From assembly GCF_015223105.1 (NCBI RefSeq), contig NZ_JADFTZ010000002.1:372001-436000 (forward strand): DNA of 64,000 bases, read 5' to 3'. The position numbers were made by a program, and so were the translations under genes. Positions within the stretch are counted from its first letter, which is position 1. Each line of letters starts with the position of its first letter. Source of the stretch: Flavobacterium proteolyticum (lineage in GTDB: Bacteria > Bacteroidota > Bacteroidia > Flavobacteriales > Flavobacteriaceae). The notes beneath the pieces were generated by a model. The model did no database searches, was not told the DNA's origin, and worked only from the letters and a program-made list of their open reading frames with translations. Positions 1-9,803 of this stretch are shown one piece after another.

Positions 1-707
1 TCACCACCTCCCATTGGGTGATCAACTGGGTTCATTGCTACTGGTCTTGTTCTTGGTCTTCTACCTAACCATCTTGATCTACCAGCTTTACCTGATACGA
101 TTAATTGGTGGTCTGAGTTAGAAACTGCTCCGATTGTAGCCATACAAGTTAACAAGATTAATCTTGTTTCTCCAGAAGGCATTTTAATTGTAGCATATTT
201 TCCATCTCTTGCCATTAACTGAGCGAAAGTTCCTGCTGAACGAGCGATTACAGCTCCTTGACCTGGTCTTAATTCGATACACGAAATAACAGTTCCTAGA
301 GGAATTTTACTTAAAGGCATTGCATTTCCAATTTCTGGAGATGCTTCTTCACCTGAAACTACAGTTTGTCCAACTTGTAATCCATTTTGCGCAATGATGT
401 AAGTTTTAGCTCCATCTGCATAGTACAATAATGAAATAAAAGCTGAACGATTTGGATCGTACTCGATAGTTTTAACTGTTGCTGGAATTCCAACTTTAGC
501 TCTTTTAAAATCAATGATACGATACTTTTGTTTGTGACCACCGCCTGTATAACGCATGGTCATCTTTCCTTGACTATTTCTACCTCCTGAGTTTTTTTTC
601 GGTGCAATTAATGAACGCTCCGGCTTATCAGTTGTAATAGTGTCAAAGCTATTAACAACTCTAAAACGCTGACCCGGGGTAATAGGTTTTAATTTTCTAA
701 CTGACAT
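1..707 (-). CDS. rplB: 50S ribosomal protein L2, N-terminal part (truncated by window edge)
   Basis: L2 is a 23S rRNA-binding protein of the large subunit needed for peptidyl transferase function and subunit joining. Reading from the ATG at 707, the frame stays open to base 1 and gives about 235 residues, beginning [18 protein letters not shown] and reaching the conserved [10 protein letters not shown] segment, so only the C-terminal tail is missing. The internal [18 protein letters not shown] stretch is typical of L2. It is the last visible gene of the rplC-rplD-rplW-rplB series, 6 bp after rplW, and is certainly co-transcribed with it. Confidence 0.97.
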   Translation of the reverse strand, partial: MSVRKLKPITPGQRFRVVNSFDTITTDKPERSLIAPKKNSGGRNSQGKMTMRYTGGGHKQKYRIIDFKRAKVGIPATVKTIEYDPNRSAFISLLYYADGAKTYIIAQNGLQVGQTVVSGEEASPEIGNAMPLSKIPLGTVISCIELRPGQGAVIARSAGTFAQLMARDGKYATIKMPSGETRLILLTCMATIGAVSNSDHQLIVSGKAGRSRWLGRRPRTRPVAMNPVDHPMGGG

Positions 708-713
708 TTTCTA

Positions 714-1004
714 TTAGATATTAGTATAAAAATCTATTGTTTCTCCCTCTTGTACTTGAACAACTGCTTTTTTGTAAGCATTTGTTTTGCCACTGATTAA
801 ACCACTTTTGGTATATTTAACACTTCTATCAGCTCTGTAGTTCATTGTATTAACTGCAACTACATTCACACCATAAGCTGCTTCGATAGCATTTTTGATC
901 TGAATTTTATTTGCATTTTTAGCAACTACAAAACCAAAACGGTTAAAAACTTCACCATCTTTAGTTATTTTTTCAGTTATAATAGGCTTAATTATGATAC
1001 TCAT
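714..1004 (-). CDS. rplW: 50S ribosomal protein L23
   Basis: L23 sits at the exit of the ribosomal tunnel and is the docking point for trigger factor and SRP. The 96-residue product begins MSIIIKPIITEKITKDGE and contains the family core NANKIQIKNAIEAAYGVNV followed by the basic loop. Length is normal for the family. It lies 7 bp after rplD and 6 bp before rplB in the ribosomal operon, with no room for a separate promoter. Confidence 0.97.
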   Translation of the reverse strand: MSIIIKPIITEKITKDGEVFNRFGFVVAKNANKIQIKNAIEAAYGVNVVAVNTMNYRADRSVKYTKSGLISGKTNAYKKAVVQVQEGETIDFYTNI

Positions 1005-1011
1005 AATCTTA

Positions 1012-1641
1012 TTATTTACTTAAATTAGCTTCAATTCCGTCTACTGCACCCTCTAAAAGAACTAAACTTTTTGCATTTAAAATTGCATAAGTACTTAATT
1101 CCGAAGTAGTTACAACGCTAGACGCTTTTAAATTGCGTGACGACAAATATACATTTTTATTTGTATCACCCAACACAAATAATGATTTTTTGTTTTCTAA
1201 CCCTAAAGCTTTCAATACGTTAATGAAATTTTTAGTGCTTGGTGTATCAAATGTAAAATCTTCTACCACTACCAAATTAGACTCATTCACTTTTAAAGAT
1301 AAAGCAGATTTTCTAGCTAATCTTTTTAAGTTTTTGTTTAATTTAAAAGAATAACTTCTTGGTCTAGGTCCAAAAATAGTACCTCCACCTTTAAAAACTG
1401 GACTCTTAGCAGATCCTGCACGAGCAGTACCAGTTCCTTTTTGTTTTTTGATTTTACGAGTACTTCCTGCAACCTCAGCTCTTTCTTTAGCTTTGTGAGT
1501 ACCTTGTCTTTGATTAGCCAAATATTGCTTTACATCTAAGTAAACCGCATGCTTGTTTGGCTCAATTGCGAAAACTGAATCAGAAAGTTGAACTTTTCTT
1601 CCAGTTTCTTTTCCGTTGATATCTAAAACTTTTACTTCCAT
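1012..1641 (-). CDS. rplD: 50S ribosomal protein L4
   Basis: L4 is an early-assembly 23S rRNA-binding protein whose long loop lines the exit tunnel. The 209-residue product carries the tunnel-loop region around residues 45-90 (QRQGTHKAKERAEVAGSTRK, then KKQKGTGTARAGS and GGGTIFGPRPRSY). Its ATG overlaps the rplC stop codon (TAATG), so the two are translationally coupled. In enterobacteria L4 also represses its own operon by binding a leader; whether the leader upstream of rplC here does this is unknown. Confidence 0.97.
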   Translation of the reverse strand: MEVKVLDINGKETGRKVQLSDSVFAIEPNKHAVYLDVKQYLANQRQGTHKAKERAEVAGSTRKIKKQKGTGTARAGSAKSPVFKGGGTIFGPRPRSYSFKLNKNLKRLARKSALSLKVNESNLVVVEDFTFDTPSTKNFINVLKALGLENKKSLFVLGDTNKNVYLSSRNLKASSVVTTSELSTYAILNAKSLVLLEGAVDGIEANLSK

Positions 1642-2258
1642 TACTTCTGAACGATTACATAAGAGTTTTTGTGTCCAGGAATCGCTCCTTTAACCAAAAG
1701 CAAGTTCTTTTCAGCAACTACTTTTAAAACTCTAAGGTTTTGTACTGTTACATTATCTCCTCCCATTCTTCCAGCCATACGCATTCCTTTGAATACTCTA
1801 GATGGATAAGATGAAGCTCCTACAGAACCAGGTGCTCTTAAACGGTTATGCTGACCATGTGTTGCTTGTCCAACACCGCCAAAACCATGACGTTTAACAA
1901 CCCCTTGGAATCCTTTTCCTTTAGAAACCCCAATTACATCAACAAATTCACCTTCAGCGAATAAGTCAACAGCGATTACATCGCCTAACTTGTACTCCGT
2001 TTCAAAACCTTTGAATTCAACAACTTTCTTTTTCGCAACTGTACCAGCTTTCTTAAAGTGACCTAACTCAGCTTTAATTGAATGCTTTTCAGTTTTGTCA
2101 TCGAAACCTAATTGGATAGCTTCATAGCCATCTACATCATTGGTTCTGACTTGGGTAACAACGCATGGACCACACTCGATTACAGTACAAGGAATATTTT
2201 TCCCGTTCTCATCAAAGATGCTAGTCATGCCAATTTTTCTTCCGATTAACCCAGACAT
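1641..2258 (-). CDS. rplC: 50S ribosomal protein L3
   Basis: L3 binds 23S rRNA near the peptidyl transferase centre and starts large-subunit assembly. The 205-residue product begins [20 protein letters not shown] and carries the conserved [15 protein letters not shown] and [15 protein letters not shown] segments that reach towards the catalytic centre. It is the first gene of a four-gene unit. Unlike the usual arrangement it is separated from rpsJ by 236 bp holding a terminator and its own promoter (boxes at 2331-2365). Confidence 0.97.
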   Translation of the reverse strand: MSGLIGRKIGMTSIFDENGKNIPCTVIECGPCVVTQVRTNDVDGYEAIQLGFDDKTEKHSIKAELGHFKKAGTVAKKKVVEFKGFETEYKLGDVIAVDLFAEGEFVDVIGVSKGKGFQGVVKRHGFGGVGQATHGQHNRLRAPGSVGASSYPSRVFKGMRMAGRMGGDNVTVQNLRVLKVVAEKNLLLVKGAIPGHKNSYVIVQK

Positions 2259-2330
2259 ATTAAACTAATTATTAATTAAACTCTTATTTATAATACAAAT
2301 AGTATTTGCACACTACTCATTTTGAGGGTG

Positions 2331-2365
2331 CAAATATATAAATTATTTTTTAATTATCGCAAAAA
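2331..2365 (-). promoter_or_regulatory. Promoter of the rplC-rplD-rplW-rplB unit
   Basis: On the minus strand a -7 box TATATTTG (2331-2338) fits the Bacteroidota consensus TAnnTTTG, and a TTTTTG -33 element (2360-2365) lies 21 bp upstream. The resulting leader to the rplC ATG is about 65-70 nt and holds a short inverted repeat (CAAATA-G-TATTTG at 2296-2308). Confidence 0.7.
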
Positions 2366-2424
2366 TAAATAGTTAAGTAAAATTTCCTTCAAAAAAGGAG
2401 ATTTTACCCGCTAAAAATGATAAG

Positions 2425-2462
2425 AAAAAAACCGTAATGCTTTCACATTAACGGTTTTTTTT
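2425..2462 (-). terminator. Rho-independent terminator after rpsJ
   Basis: An imperfect hairpin (arms AAACCGTTAATG and CATTACGGTTT on the minus strand, loop TGAAAG) is followed by a run of T on the minus strand. It closes the rpsL-rpsG-fusA-rpsJ transcript 33 bp after the rpsJ stop. Confidence 0.8.
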
Positions 2463-2494
2463 ATTTAATCATTGCTTTTTTGCAATGGTGTTTA

Positions 2495-2800
2495 TCACAC
2501 TTTAATTTCTACTTCAACTCCTGAAGGTAACTCTAATTTCATTAAAGCATCGATAGTTTTAGAAGAAGAACTGTAGATATCTAACAATCTCTTATAAGAA
2601 CTTAATTCGAATTGCTCTCTTGATTTTTTGTTAACGTGTGGAGAACGTAATACAGTAAAAATCTTTTTGTGAGTAGGCAATGGAATTGGACCCGTTACCA
2701 CAGCACCTGTACTTTTTACAGTCTTAACGATTTTCTCAGCAGACTTATCTACTAAGTTATGATCGTATGATTTTAATTTTATTCTGATTTTTTGACTCAT
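2495..2800 (-). CDS. rpsJ: 30S ribosomal protein S10
   Basis: S10 is a small-subunit head protein and in many bacteria also a partner of NusG/NusB in antitermination. The 101-residue product begins [20 protein letters not shown] and keeps the family signature [20 protein letters not shown]. It follows fusA by 11 bp and ends the rpsL-rpsG-fusA transcript. In contrast to the Escherichia coli order there is no tuf gene between fusA and rpsJ. Confidence 0.97.
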   Translation of the reverse strand: MSQKIRIKLKSYDHNLVDKSAEKIVKTVKSTGAVVTGPIPLPTHKKIFTVLRSPHVNKKSREQFELSSYKRLLDIYSSSSKTIDALMKLELPSGVEVEIKV

Positions 2801-2811
2801 CTCTTTAAAAA

Positions 2812-4968
2812 TTAAGCGTTACCTTTTGCTTTTTTGATTACAGCTTCTGAAATGTTAGAAGGTGTTTCTTCATAGTGAGAGAACTCCATTGTAGATGTAG
2901 CTCTACCAGAAGATAATGTTCTTAATGTAGTAACATAACCAAACATTTCTGATAAAGGAACATTAGCTTTGATAGTTTTAGCACCATTTCTATCACCCAT
3001 ATCATTTACTTGACCTCTACGACGGTTCAAGTCACCTACGATATCACCCATGTTTTCTTCTGGAGTAATAACTTCGATTTTCATGATTGGCTCAAGAATA
3101 ACAGCTCCTGCAGCTTTAGCTACTTCTTTATAACCCATTTTAGCTGCTAATTCGAATGACAATGCATCAGAATCCACAGGGTGAAACGAACCATCTAATA
3201 AAGTAACTTTTAAACTATCAACTGCATAACCAGCTAAAGGACCTTGCTTCATAGCTTCTCTGAATCCTTTTTCTACAGCAGGAATATATTCTTTTGGTAC
3301 GTTACCACCTTTAACTTCATTAATAAACTGTAATCCCATAGGAGCTTTACCATCTACTAAATCAGCAGGCTCTAAACGGAAAACGATATCACCAAATTTA
3401 CCACGACCTCCAGATTGTTTTTTGTAAACCTCTCTGTGTTGAGCCGCTTTAGTGAAAGCTTCTTTATATTCTACTTGTGGCTCACCTTGGTTAACCTCAA
3501 CTTTAAACTCACGTTTCATACGATCTACAAGAATGTCTAAGTGTAACTCACCCATACCTGAAATAATCGTTTGACCTGAAGCCTCATCTGTTCTAACTGT
3601 AAACGTTGGATCTTCCTCAGCTAATTTCGCTAAAGCCATACCCATTTTATCTACGTCAGCTTTTGTTTTAGGCTCAATCGCGATACCAATTACTGGATCA
3701 GGGAATTTCATAGACTCAAGGATGATTGGGTGTTTTTCATCACACATTGTATCTCCAGTCTTGATATCTTTAAATCCAACAGCAGCTCCAATATCTCCAG
3801 CCTCAATAAATTCGATTGGATTTTGTTTGTTAGCGTGCATTTGGTAGATACGAGAAATTCTTTCTTTGTTTCCTGAACGTGTATTCAAGATGTAAGAACC
3901 AGCATCTAAACGACCTGAATAAGCACGGAAGAAAGCTAAACGACCAACATAAGGGTCAGTAGCAATTTTGAATGCTAAAGCCGCGAAAGGCTCTTTTGTA
4001 TCAGGACGACGGATAATTTTCTTTTGATCTTCTTCTAATAAATCAGCATCATCAGGATGAATTCCTTCGATACCTTCTTTATCTAATGGAGATGGTAAAT
4101 ACTTACAAACTGCATCTAACATGAATTGAACTCCTTTGTTTTTGAAAGAAGAACCAGCAATCATAGGAATGATAGCCATGTCGATTGTAGCAGCACGTAA
4201 AGCATTGTTGATTTCTTCCTCAGTAATTGAGTTTTCATCTTCCATATACTTTTCTAATAAGTTTTCGTCGTAAGTAGCAATCTCTTCAATTAAAATTGAA
4301 CGGTACTCTTTTACTTCGTCAACCATATCAGCAGGAATATCGATAATATCGAAAGTAGCACCTTGTGTTTCATCATGCCACACAATAGCTTGATTTTTCA
4401 CTAAGTCAACTACTCCTTTGAAATCAGCCTCTTCACCAATTGGTAAAGTAATCGCTACTGCGTTTGACTTCAACATATCTTTAACTTGCTGACAAACTCC
4501 TAAGAAGTTAGAACCTTGACGGTCCATTTTGTTAACGAATCCCATACGAGGAACTCTATATTGATCTGCTAATCTCCAGTTAGTTTCAGATTGAGGCTCA
4601 ACACCATCAACCGCACTAAATAAGAATACTAAACCATCTAATACACGTAACGAACGGTTTACCTCTACTGTAAAGTCAACGTGACCAGGAGTATCGATAA
4701 TGTTAAAGTGATACGGTTTAGATTCAGGTAAAATTTTACCTTGGTTTGTTGGGAAATTCCACTCACAAGTTGTTGCAGCAGAAGTAATAGTAATACCTCT
4801 TTCTTGCTCTTGTGCCATCCAGTCCATTGTTGCAGCACCATCGTGTACTTCACCAATTTTATGTGATTTTCCTGTATAGAATAAGATACGCTCAGTTGTT
4901 GTTGTTTTACCAGCATCAATGTGAGCAGCAATTCCAATATTTCTTGTATATTTTAAATCTCTAGCCAT
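2812..4968 (-). CDS. fusA: Elongation factor G
   Basis: EF-G is the GTPase that moves tRNA and mRNA through the ribosome and, with ribosome recycling factor, splits post-termination ribosomes. The 718-residue protein shows the G1 motif [15 protein letters not shown] near residue 16, switch region [15 protein letters not shown]3 DTPGHVDF and G4 NKMDR, followed by domains II-V including [11 protein letters not shown] and the domain IV loop [13 protein letters not shown]. Length fits canonical EF-G. It sits 11 bp after rpsG and 11 bp before rpsJ, in a compact str-type operon. Confidence 0.98.
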   Translation of the reverse strand: MARDLKYTRNIGIAAHIDAGKTTTTERILFYTGKSHKIGEVHDGAATMDWMAQEQERGITITSAATTCEWNFPTNQGKILPESKPYHFNIIDTPGHVDFTVEVNRSLRVLDGLVFLFSAVDGVEPQSETNWRLADQYRVPRMGFVNKMDRQGSNFLGVCQQVKDMLKSNAVAITLPIGEEADFKGVVDLVKNQAIVWHDETQGATFDIIDIPADMVDEVKEYRSILIEEIATYDENLLEKYMEDENSITEEEINNALRAATIDMAIIPMIAGSSFKNKGVQFMLDAVCKYLPSPLDKEGIEGIHPDDADLLEEDQKKIIRRPDTKEPFAALAFKIATDPYVGRLAFFRAYSGRLDAGSYILNTRSGNKERISRIYQMHANKQNPIEFIEAGDIGAAVGFKDIKTGDTMCDEKHPIILESMKFPDPVIGIAIEPKTKADVDKMGMALAKLAEEDPTFTVRTDEASGQTIISGMGELHLDILVDRMKREFKVEVNQGEPQVEYKEAFTKAAQHREVYKKQSGGRGKFGDIVFRLEPADLVDGKAPMGLQFINEVKGGNVPKEYIPAVEKGFREAMKQGPLAGYAVDSLKVTLLDGSFHPVDSDALSFELAAKMGYKEVAKAAGAVILEPIMKIEVITPEENMGDIVGDLNRRRGQVNDMGDRNGAKTIKANVPLSEMFGYVTTLRTLSSGRATSTMEFSHYEETPSNISEAVIKKAKGNA

Positions 4969-4979
4969 TTCTATACGAA

Positions 4980-5456
4980 TTAAAATCTAAAGTGAGAGAA
5001 TGCTTTATTAGCATCTGCCATTTTGTGAGTGTCCATTCTTTTCTTAACAGCAGCACCTTCTTCTTTAGCCGCAGCTAAGATTTCAGAAGCTAATTTACCT
5101 GCCATTGATTTTTCGTTTCTTCTTCTTGCATAAAGAATCATCCATTTGATAGCATAAGAAATCTTTCTATCTGGACGAATTTGCATTGGAATTTGGAATG
5201 TAGCTCCACCCACTCTACGTGAACGAACTTCTACGTGAGGCATAACATTTGTTAATGCATCTTTCCAAATCTCTAAAGCAGTTTTTTCTGCATCTTGCTT
5301 TTTAGTTTCAACGATTTCTAATGCATCATAGAAAACTTTAAAAGCTGTTGATTTTTTACCATCCCACATTAAGTTATTCACAAAACGTGTTACTAACTGA
5401 TCGTTAAATTTCGGATCCGGTAAAAGGGGTCTTTTTTTGGCCGCTCTTTTTCTCAT
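4980..5456 (-). CDS. rpsG: 30S ribosomal protein S7
   Basis: S7 organises the 3' major domain of 16S rRNA and contacts E-site tRNA. The 158-residue product begins [20 protein letters not shown] and has the signature [19 protein letters not shown] and the C-terminal [13 protein letters not shown]. It is the second gene of the rpsL-rpsG-fusA-rpsJ operon, 25 bp after rpsL and 11 bp before fusA. Confidence 0.98.
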   Translation of the reverse strand: MRKRAAKKRPLLPDPKFNDQLVTRFVNNLMWDGKKSTAFKVFYDALEIVETKKQDAEKTALEIWKDALTNVMPHVEVRSRRVGGATFQIPMQIRPDRKISYAIKWMILYARRRNEKSMAGKLASEILAAAKEEGAAVKKRMDTHKMADANKAFSHFRF

Positions 5457-5481
5457 GTCTTTTCTTTAAAAGATTTTTAAA

Positions 5482-5889
5482 TTACTTTTTCTTTCCAGTT
5501 GGTGCAGGTGCTTGTCCTGGTTTTGGACGTTTTGCTCCATACTTAGATCTACGTTGTGTTCTTCCTGCAACACCCGCAGTGTCTAATGCTCCACGTACGA
5601 TGTGGTAACGTACACCTGGTAAATCTTTTACTCTTCCACCTCTAACTAATACTATCGAGTGCTCTTGTAGATTGTGACCTTCTCCAGGAATGTATGCATT
5701 CACCTCGTTACCGTTTGTTAAACGAACCCTAGCTACCTTTCTCATTGCTGAGTTTGGTTTTTTAGGAGTTGTTGTGTAAACACGAGTACACACACCTCTT
5801 CTTTGAGGACAAGAATCTAAAGCAGCCGATTTACTCTTCTTAGTTATTTGGGTTCTCCCTGTTCTTACTAATTGTTGAATTGTTGGCAT
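5482..5889 (-). CDS. rpsL: 30S ribosomal protein S12
   Basis: S12 lies at the decoding centre and controls tRNA selection accuracy. The 135-residue product begins [20 protein letters not shown], has [20 protein letters not shown] and [17 protein letters not shown]. The two lysines in PKKPNSA and GRVKDLPG, at which streptomycin-resistance substitutions arise in other bacteria, are in their usual unmutated form. The C-terminal tail is lysine/proline rich. First gene of the operon, with a well-formed promoter just upstream. Confidence 0.98.
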   Translation of the reverse strand: MPTIQQLVRTGRTQITKKSKSAALDSCPQRRGVCTRVYTTTPKKPNSAMRKVARVRLTNGNEVNAYIPGEGHNLQEHSIVLVRGGRVKDLPGVRYHIVRGALDTAGVAGRTQRRSKYGAKRPKPGQAPAPTGKKK

Positions 5890-5942
5890 AATTAAATACT
5901 AAAAATTTTTACTGTTTAAAATTCCCGCTTTTTACGGGGTTG

Positions 5943-5973
5943 CAAATGTAGGAATTATTTTTTACTTTCCAAA
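5943..5973 (-). promoter_or_regulatory. Promoter of the rpsL-rpsG-fusA-rpsJ operon
   Basis: The minus strand carries the -7 box TACATTTG (5943-5950) and a TTTG -33 element (5970-5973) with a 19-bp spacer, a close match to the Bacteroidota housekeeping promoter. The leader of about 50 nt contains a small GC hairpin (CCCG/CGGG at 5924-5938) in otherwise AT-rich sequence, which could be a regulatory leader structure. Confidence 0.75.
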
Positions 5974-6148
5974 TCATAATTTATTAATTTTCAATGCAAT
6001 TGTAATTTTGTAGTATTTTGATTGGTATTGAGTTACAAAAAAGAAAGATCAAAAAATCACATGAATTGTTTCTTTAAATTCTAAAACAAGTTCAGAATGA
6101 CAAAGTAGATATAAAATTTATTTTACTTTTTTTCGTTTCTTTACTGCT

Positions 6149-7810
6149 ATGAAATTACTCTTGGGTTTACTACTGTTTTTTTGCTTCCAATTTTCGTTGG
6201 GACAAAATTTCTATTTAAACATAAAAGGAACTTCTGAAGTTGAAAACAAAACCATTGATAGTTTGCAATACGAAAACAAACACGCTTCGGTGGCTTCTAT
6301 TTTAGAAGAACAAAAACGTTTTGAAAACAAGTTAACGAATCAAGGTTTTTTTGATTGGCAGTTATTAGAACAGAAAAAAGTGAACGACAGCAGTTTTGTT
6401 TTTAAATTCAGTTTAGGAAATGCTCTAAAAAACAACACCATATATGTTGGTAAACTTTCTGCTGAAGAAAAATCGTTATTGCAATTAGAAAAAGACACTT
6501 TAATTATAACTACTAGTGAAGTTGAAAATTTCATGAAGAGCAAAATTGCGCTTTTAGAAAAGAAAGGGTATTCCCTTGCCAACTTACAGTTAGTCAATCA
6601 GCGAAGAATTGAAAATAATTTAATTTCCGATTTACAAGTAAAACTCAATGCTAAAAGAAATATTACCGATTTAGTCATTGTAGGTTACGATAAATTTCCA
6701 GCTGGAATAAAAAAAGCAATTACCAAAAAAGCAAAAAAAGCCACTTTCAACCAAGACAACTTAAAACAGATTAACGATACTTTTGAAAAATTACAATTCG
6801 TGAATCAAATCAAATATCCTGAAATTTTATTCACCACCGATTCCACCAAGATTTTCGTTTACGTTGAAAAATCGAAACCCAATAAATTTGATGGTTTTAT
6901 AGGATTTTCAAACGATGACCAAAGCAAATTAACTTTTAACGGCTACTTGGATTTACAATTACAGAACATTTTAAATACCGGAGAAAAATTCAATTTGTAT
7001 TGGAAAAACGATGGTAACCGACAAACTTCGTTTAACATCGGAACAGAATTACCATACATTTTTAAAACACCAGTTGGAATAAAAGCCAATTTGAGAATTT
7101 TTAAACAAGATTCCACTTTTCAGAATACTGTGACTGATTTGAATTTGGGTTACTATTTTTCGTATAACACCAAAGCTTATATTGGTTATCAAAAAACTAC
7201 TTCTGTTGACATTCAAAATACCAATTCATTTAGTTTGAATGATTTTACCAACACCTTTTTAACTTCAAGTTTTGAACATCTTGAATTGAACCTTGATAGT
7301 TTTATTTTTCCCGAAAAAGCAAAAGTTTTTGTAAAATTTGGAACAGGAAATCGAACGATTGCATCTCAAAAAACAAGTCAGTTTTTTACACAATTAGACA
7401 TGAATTACAATTTCAATCTAAATTCCAAAAACAGTATTTTTGTTCGAAATCAGACTTTTTATTTACAAAGTGATGATTATGTGATTAACGAATTGTTCCG
7501 ATTTGGAGGTATTAATTCGATTAGAGGTTTTAATGAAAATAGTTTACAAGCCAATGCTTTCACTGGAATCATAGCAGAATATCGTTATTTATTAGCTTCT
7601 AATTTATATTTACATTCCATTACCGATTTCGGCTATTTCCAAGACAAAACTTCCAATATTGAAGACCGACTATTAGGTTTAGGTTTTGGATTTGGATTAT
7701 TTACCAAAAATGGTTTGTTCAATTTAGTTTATGCTAATGGAAGTACGAGCGAACAAGCGATAAAACTTTCGAATTCTATTGTGCATATAAGTTTTAAAAC
7801 GAATTTCTAA
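6149..7810 (+). CDS. Omp85/BamA-TamA family outer-membrane beta-barrel protein
   Basis: A 553-residue exported protein with an N-terminal signal peptide (about 18 residues, ending LGQ). Residues about 25-230 look like POTRA-type alpha/beta repeats, and the C-terminal half is amphipathic beta-strand with many aromatic residues, ending in F as outer-membrane barrels do. The motif GGINSIRGFNENS near residue 459 corresponds to the conserved RGF/RGY tip of the lid loop in Omp85 proteins. It is shorter than BamA (fewer POTRAs), so it is a secondary family member; its substrate (protein or lipid) cannot be told from sequence. It stands alone between the divergent rpsL operon and rlmB; no clear -33/-7 promoter was found for it. 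Confidence 0.8.
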   Translation: MKLLLGLLLFFCFQFSLGQNFYLNIKGTSEVENKTIDSLQYENKHASVASILEEQKRFENKLTNQGFFDWQLLEQKKVNDSSFVFKFSLGNALKNNTIYVGKLSAEEKSLLQLEKDTLIITTSEVENFMKSKIALLEKKGYSLANLQLVNQRRIENNLISDLQVKLNAKRNITDLVIVGYDKFPAGIKKAITKKAKKATFNQDNLKQINDTFEKLQFVNQIKYPEILFTTDSTKIFVYVEKSKPNKFDGFIGFSNDDQSKLTFNGYLDLQLQNILNTGEKFNLYWKNDGNRQTSFNIGTELPYIFKTPVGIKANLRIFKQDSTFQNTVTDLNLGYYFSYNTKAYIGYQKTTSVDIQNTNSFSLNDFTNTFLTSSFEHLELNLDSFIFPEKAKVFVKFGTGNRTIASQKTSQFFTQLDMNYNFNLNSKNSIFVRNQTFYLQSDDYVINELFRFGGINSIRGFNENSLQANAFTGIIAEYRYLLASNLYLHSITDFGYFQDKTSNIEDRLLGLGFGFGLFTKNGLFNLVYANGSTSEQAIKLSNSIVHISFKTNF

Positions 7811-7851
7811 TTCACTAAATCAGAAACACTCCAAAAATCAAACTAAAATCC

Positions 7852-7859
7852 TATCTTTG
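7852..7859 (+). promoter_or_regulatory. -7 box of rlmB
   Basis: TATCTTTG is an exact TAnnTTTG match. It ends only 4 bases before the rlmB ATG, so the transcript start would fall on or next to the start codon, giving a leaderless or nearly leaderless mRNA. No good TTG element was seen at the expected -33 distance. Confidence 0.55.
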
Positions 7860-7863
7860 CACC

Positions 7864-8598
7864 ATGGAAAAAGACAACCAAATATTCGGGATTAGAGCAA
7901 TAATTGAAGCAATTAACGCTAAAAAGGAAATTGATAAAGTATTCGTTCAAAAAGATGCACAAGGCGACTTGATGCAGGATTTGATGAAGACAATGAAAAG
8001 AAATAACATCAACTTCTCCTACGTTCCTGTTGAAAAACTAAATCGATTAACTCCAAATAATCACCAAGGTGCGGTGGCAACCATTGCTCCTATTTCTTTT
8101 GTTGCATTAGAAACTATGGTGGAAAGTGTTATTGAAAGTGGTAAAAAACCTTTATTCCTAATTTTAGATCAATTATCTGATGCGCGTAACTTCGGTGCTA
8201 TCATCAGAACAGCAGAATGTACTGGTGTTGATGGAATCATTATCCAAAAACAAGGTTCGGCTCCTGTGAATGGTGATACGGTTAAAACTTCAGCTGGTGC
8301 TGTTTTTAATGTACCTATTTGTAAAGTAGACCATATTAAAGATGCGATTTTTTATTTGCAAGGTTCTGGAATTAAAACCGTTGCTGCAACTGAAAAAACT
8401 GAGCAACACATTTACAACATCAACTTCAACGAAGGCGTTGCGATTATTATGGGTAGCGAAGACCGAGGCGTGAATCCTTCAGTATTGAAAATTGTAGATG
8501 AAAAAGCAAAATTACCTATGTTTGGCACGATTGAATCATTAAATGTTTCGGTAGCTTGCGGTGCTTTTTTGTATGAAGCTTTGAGACAGAGAATGTAG
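7864..8598 (+). CDS. rlmB: 23S rRNA (guanosine-2'-O)-methyltransferase RlmB / TrmH family
   Basis: SPOUT-class RNA 2'-O-methyltransferase using S-adenosylmethionine; RlmB acts on a guanosine of domain V of 23S rRNA. The 244-residue protein has an N-terminal L30e-like substrate-binding domain (IFGIRAIIEAI onwards) and a C-terminal knotted catalytic domain with motif 1 ARNFGAIIRTAEC, motif 2 IIMGSEDRGV and motif 3 LNVSVACGAFLYE. The start fits the RlmB N-terminus, although it lies directly after the -7 box. TrmH-family members differ in RNA target, so the exact substrate is inferred. Confidence 0.88.
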   Translation: MEKDNQIFGIRAIIEAINAKKEIDKVFVQKDAQGDLMQDLMKTMKRNNINFSYVPVEKLNRLTPNNHQGAVATIAPISFVALETMVESVIESGKKPLFLILDQLSDARNFGAIIRTAECTGVDGIIIQKQGSAPVNGDTVKTSAGAVFNVPICKVDHIKDAIFYLQGSGIKTVAATEKTEQHIYNINFNEGVAIIMGSEDRGVNPSVLKIVDEKAKLPMFGTIESLNVSVACGAFLYEALRQRM

Positions 8599-8621
8599 TT
8601 CAGTGTCCAAAATTAATAATT

Positions 8622-8984
8622 ATGAGAAAAATATTCTTTTGTTTAATTTTTCTTTTTTCAACCTTATCATATAGCCAAAATGATTTGATAGGAAAATTTT
8701 GTTCTAATCTAACTGAACAAAAAACAATATCAACTATTCAAGAAAGATGTATTACTTTTAATAATGACGGAAGTTTTGTTGAGGAAATCAGACTTGATGT
8801 TGGTATAATTTTGACCGGAAAATATCTTTTTTCAGATAATTTAATCACATTAACTTATGATGATGAAAAGAACGAAACTTCTCTTTTAAAAATCATAAAA
8901 ATTTCTGACAAGAAAATCGTTTTTAAATATTTATCAAAAAATAGAAGAAGTAAAAGAATAATTCTTTACAAATCAATTCAATAA
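8622..8984 (+). CDS. Small secreted protein, lipocalin-like fold possible
   Basis: A 120-residue protein with a clear signal peptide (MRKIFFCLIFLFSTLSYSQ, cleavage after SQ). The mature part begins NDLIGKFCSN and alternates polar and hydrophobic residues in short strands (GSFVEEIRLDVG, GKYLFSDNLITLTYDDE, KIVFKYLSK), the pattern seen in small lipocalin-like secreted proteins of Bacteroidota. No family could be named from sequence. It follows rlmB by 23 bp and may be co-transcribed with it. Confidence 0.6.
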   Translation: MRKIFFCLIFLFSTLSYSQNDLIGKFCSNLTEQKTISTIQERCITFNNDGSFVEEIRLDVGIILTGKYLFSDNLITLTYDDEKNETSLLKIIKISDKKIVFKYLSKNRRSKRIILYKSIQ

Positions 8985-8988
8985 AAAC

Positions 8989-9741
8989 CTACTTCTTCCC
9001 TCCCAAAAACTCATAAACCACTTTCATTGAAGAATTAAAGTATTCTCGAATCACTTCCTCTGGTTTTGGTGGCGGATTGAAATTTCCTTTTTCGTCGAAG
9101 TTTTTCATAAATGGATCAAGTTCTGGATTGAAATCGGGTTTTTCCCAGTCGTAGAAAATCGGTTTTGAAAATTGCGGTGTTTTTAGAACTAAAGCCAAGG
9201 CTAATCCCACAAGAAATCCTGCTAAATGTCCTTCCCACGAAATGCCTTCTTTTACATTCGGAAACATATACCAAACGCTTCCACCGTATAAAATCACGAT
9301 GGTAAATGATAAAGCTACCAATCGGTAATATTTAGTAAAGATTCCTTTAAAGAAAATAAAGCTCACTAAAGCATAGATTAATCCGCTGGCTCCAATATGA
9401 TAACTTGGTCTTCCCAATAACCATGTTCCTAATCCGGAAAATAGAATTCCAAACAGCAAAACTACAAACGATTGCTCTTTGTAGAAATATCTCAAAATAG
9501 GCAACAACACTAATAATGCAACGGAATTATTTGCCAAATGCTCAATATCGCCATGCAAAAATGAACTAAATAGAATTCCTTTTAATCCATACACTTCTCT
9601 TGGATAAATTCCAAAATGCGATAAATTATGTTTAAATTGCAATTCATACCAAAAAACCAACCATAAAGTGAATACAAAAAAGAGCGGTAATAAAATGACC
9701 GCTTTTGTAAACTGAAAAGGATTATCTTGCTGTTTTTCCAT
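8989..9741 (-). CDS. Rhomboid family intramembrane serine protease
   Basis: Rhomboids cleave transmembrane substrates inside the membrane with a Ser-His dyad. The 250-residue protein has about six hydrophobic segments; the nucleophile motif GASGLIYALVSF and the histidine motif WEGHLAGFLVGLAL are intact, and HGDIEHLANN in loop/TM2 supplies the conserved H and N residues. The C-terminal 50 residues are soluble and proline-rich (NPELDPFMKNF, PPPKPEEVI). Convergent with the small secreted gene to the left. A -7 box (9755-9762) lies just upstream. Confidence 0.85.
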   Translation of the reverse strand: MEKQQDNPFQFTKAVILLPLFFVFTLWLVFWYELQFKHNLSHFGIYPREVYGLKGILFSSFLHGDIEHLANNSVALLVLLPILRYFYKEQSFVVLLFGILFSGLGTWLLGRPSYHIGASGLIYALVSFIFFKGIFTKYYRLVALSFTIVILYGGSVWYMFPNVKEGISWEGHLAGFLVGLALALVLKTPQFSKPIFYDWEKPDFNPELDPFMKNFDEKGNFNPPPKPEEVIREYFNSSMKVVYEFLGGKK

Positions 9742-9754
9742 ACTGATTTAAATT

Positions 9755-9762
9755 CAAAGATA
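9755..9762 (-). promoter_or_regulatory. -7 box of the rhomboid gene
   Basis: TATCTTTG on the minus strand, 13 bp before the start codon; a -33 TTG at the usual spacing is not evident. Confidence 0.45.
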
Positions 9763-9803
9763 AAGCCAAAAAGATAATTATGAAATAATGGCAGACTTAT
9801 TTA

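Noticed and set aside
6003..6010. TAATTTTG as a promoter -7 box for the Omp85-type gene
   Set aside because: It is 138 bp before the start and has no TTG at the right distance; likely chance in AT-rich DNA.
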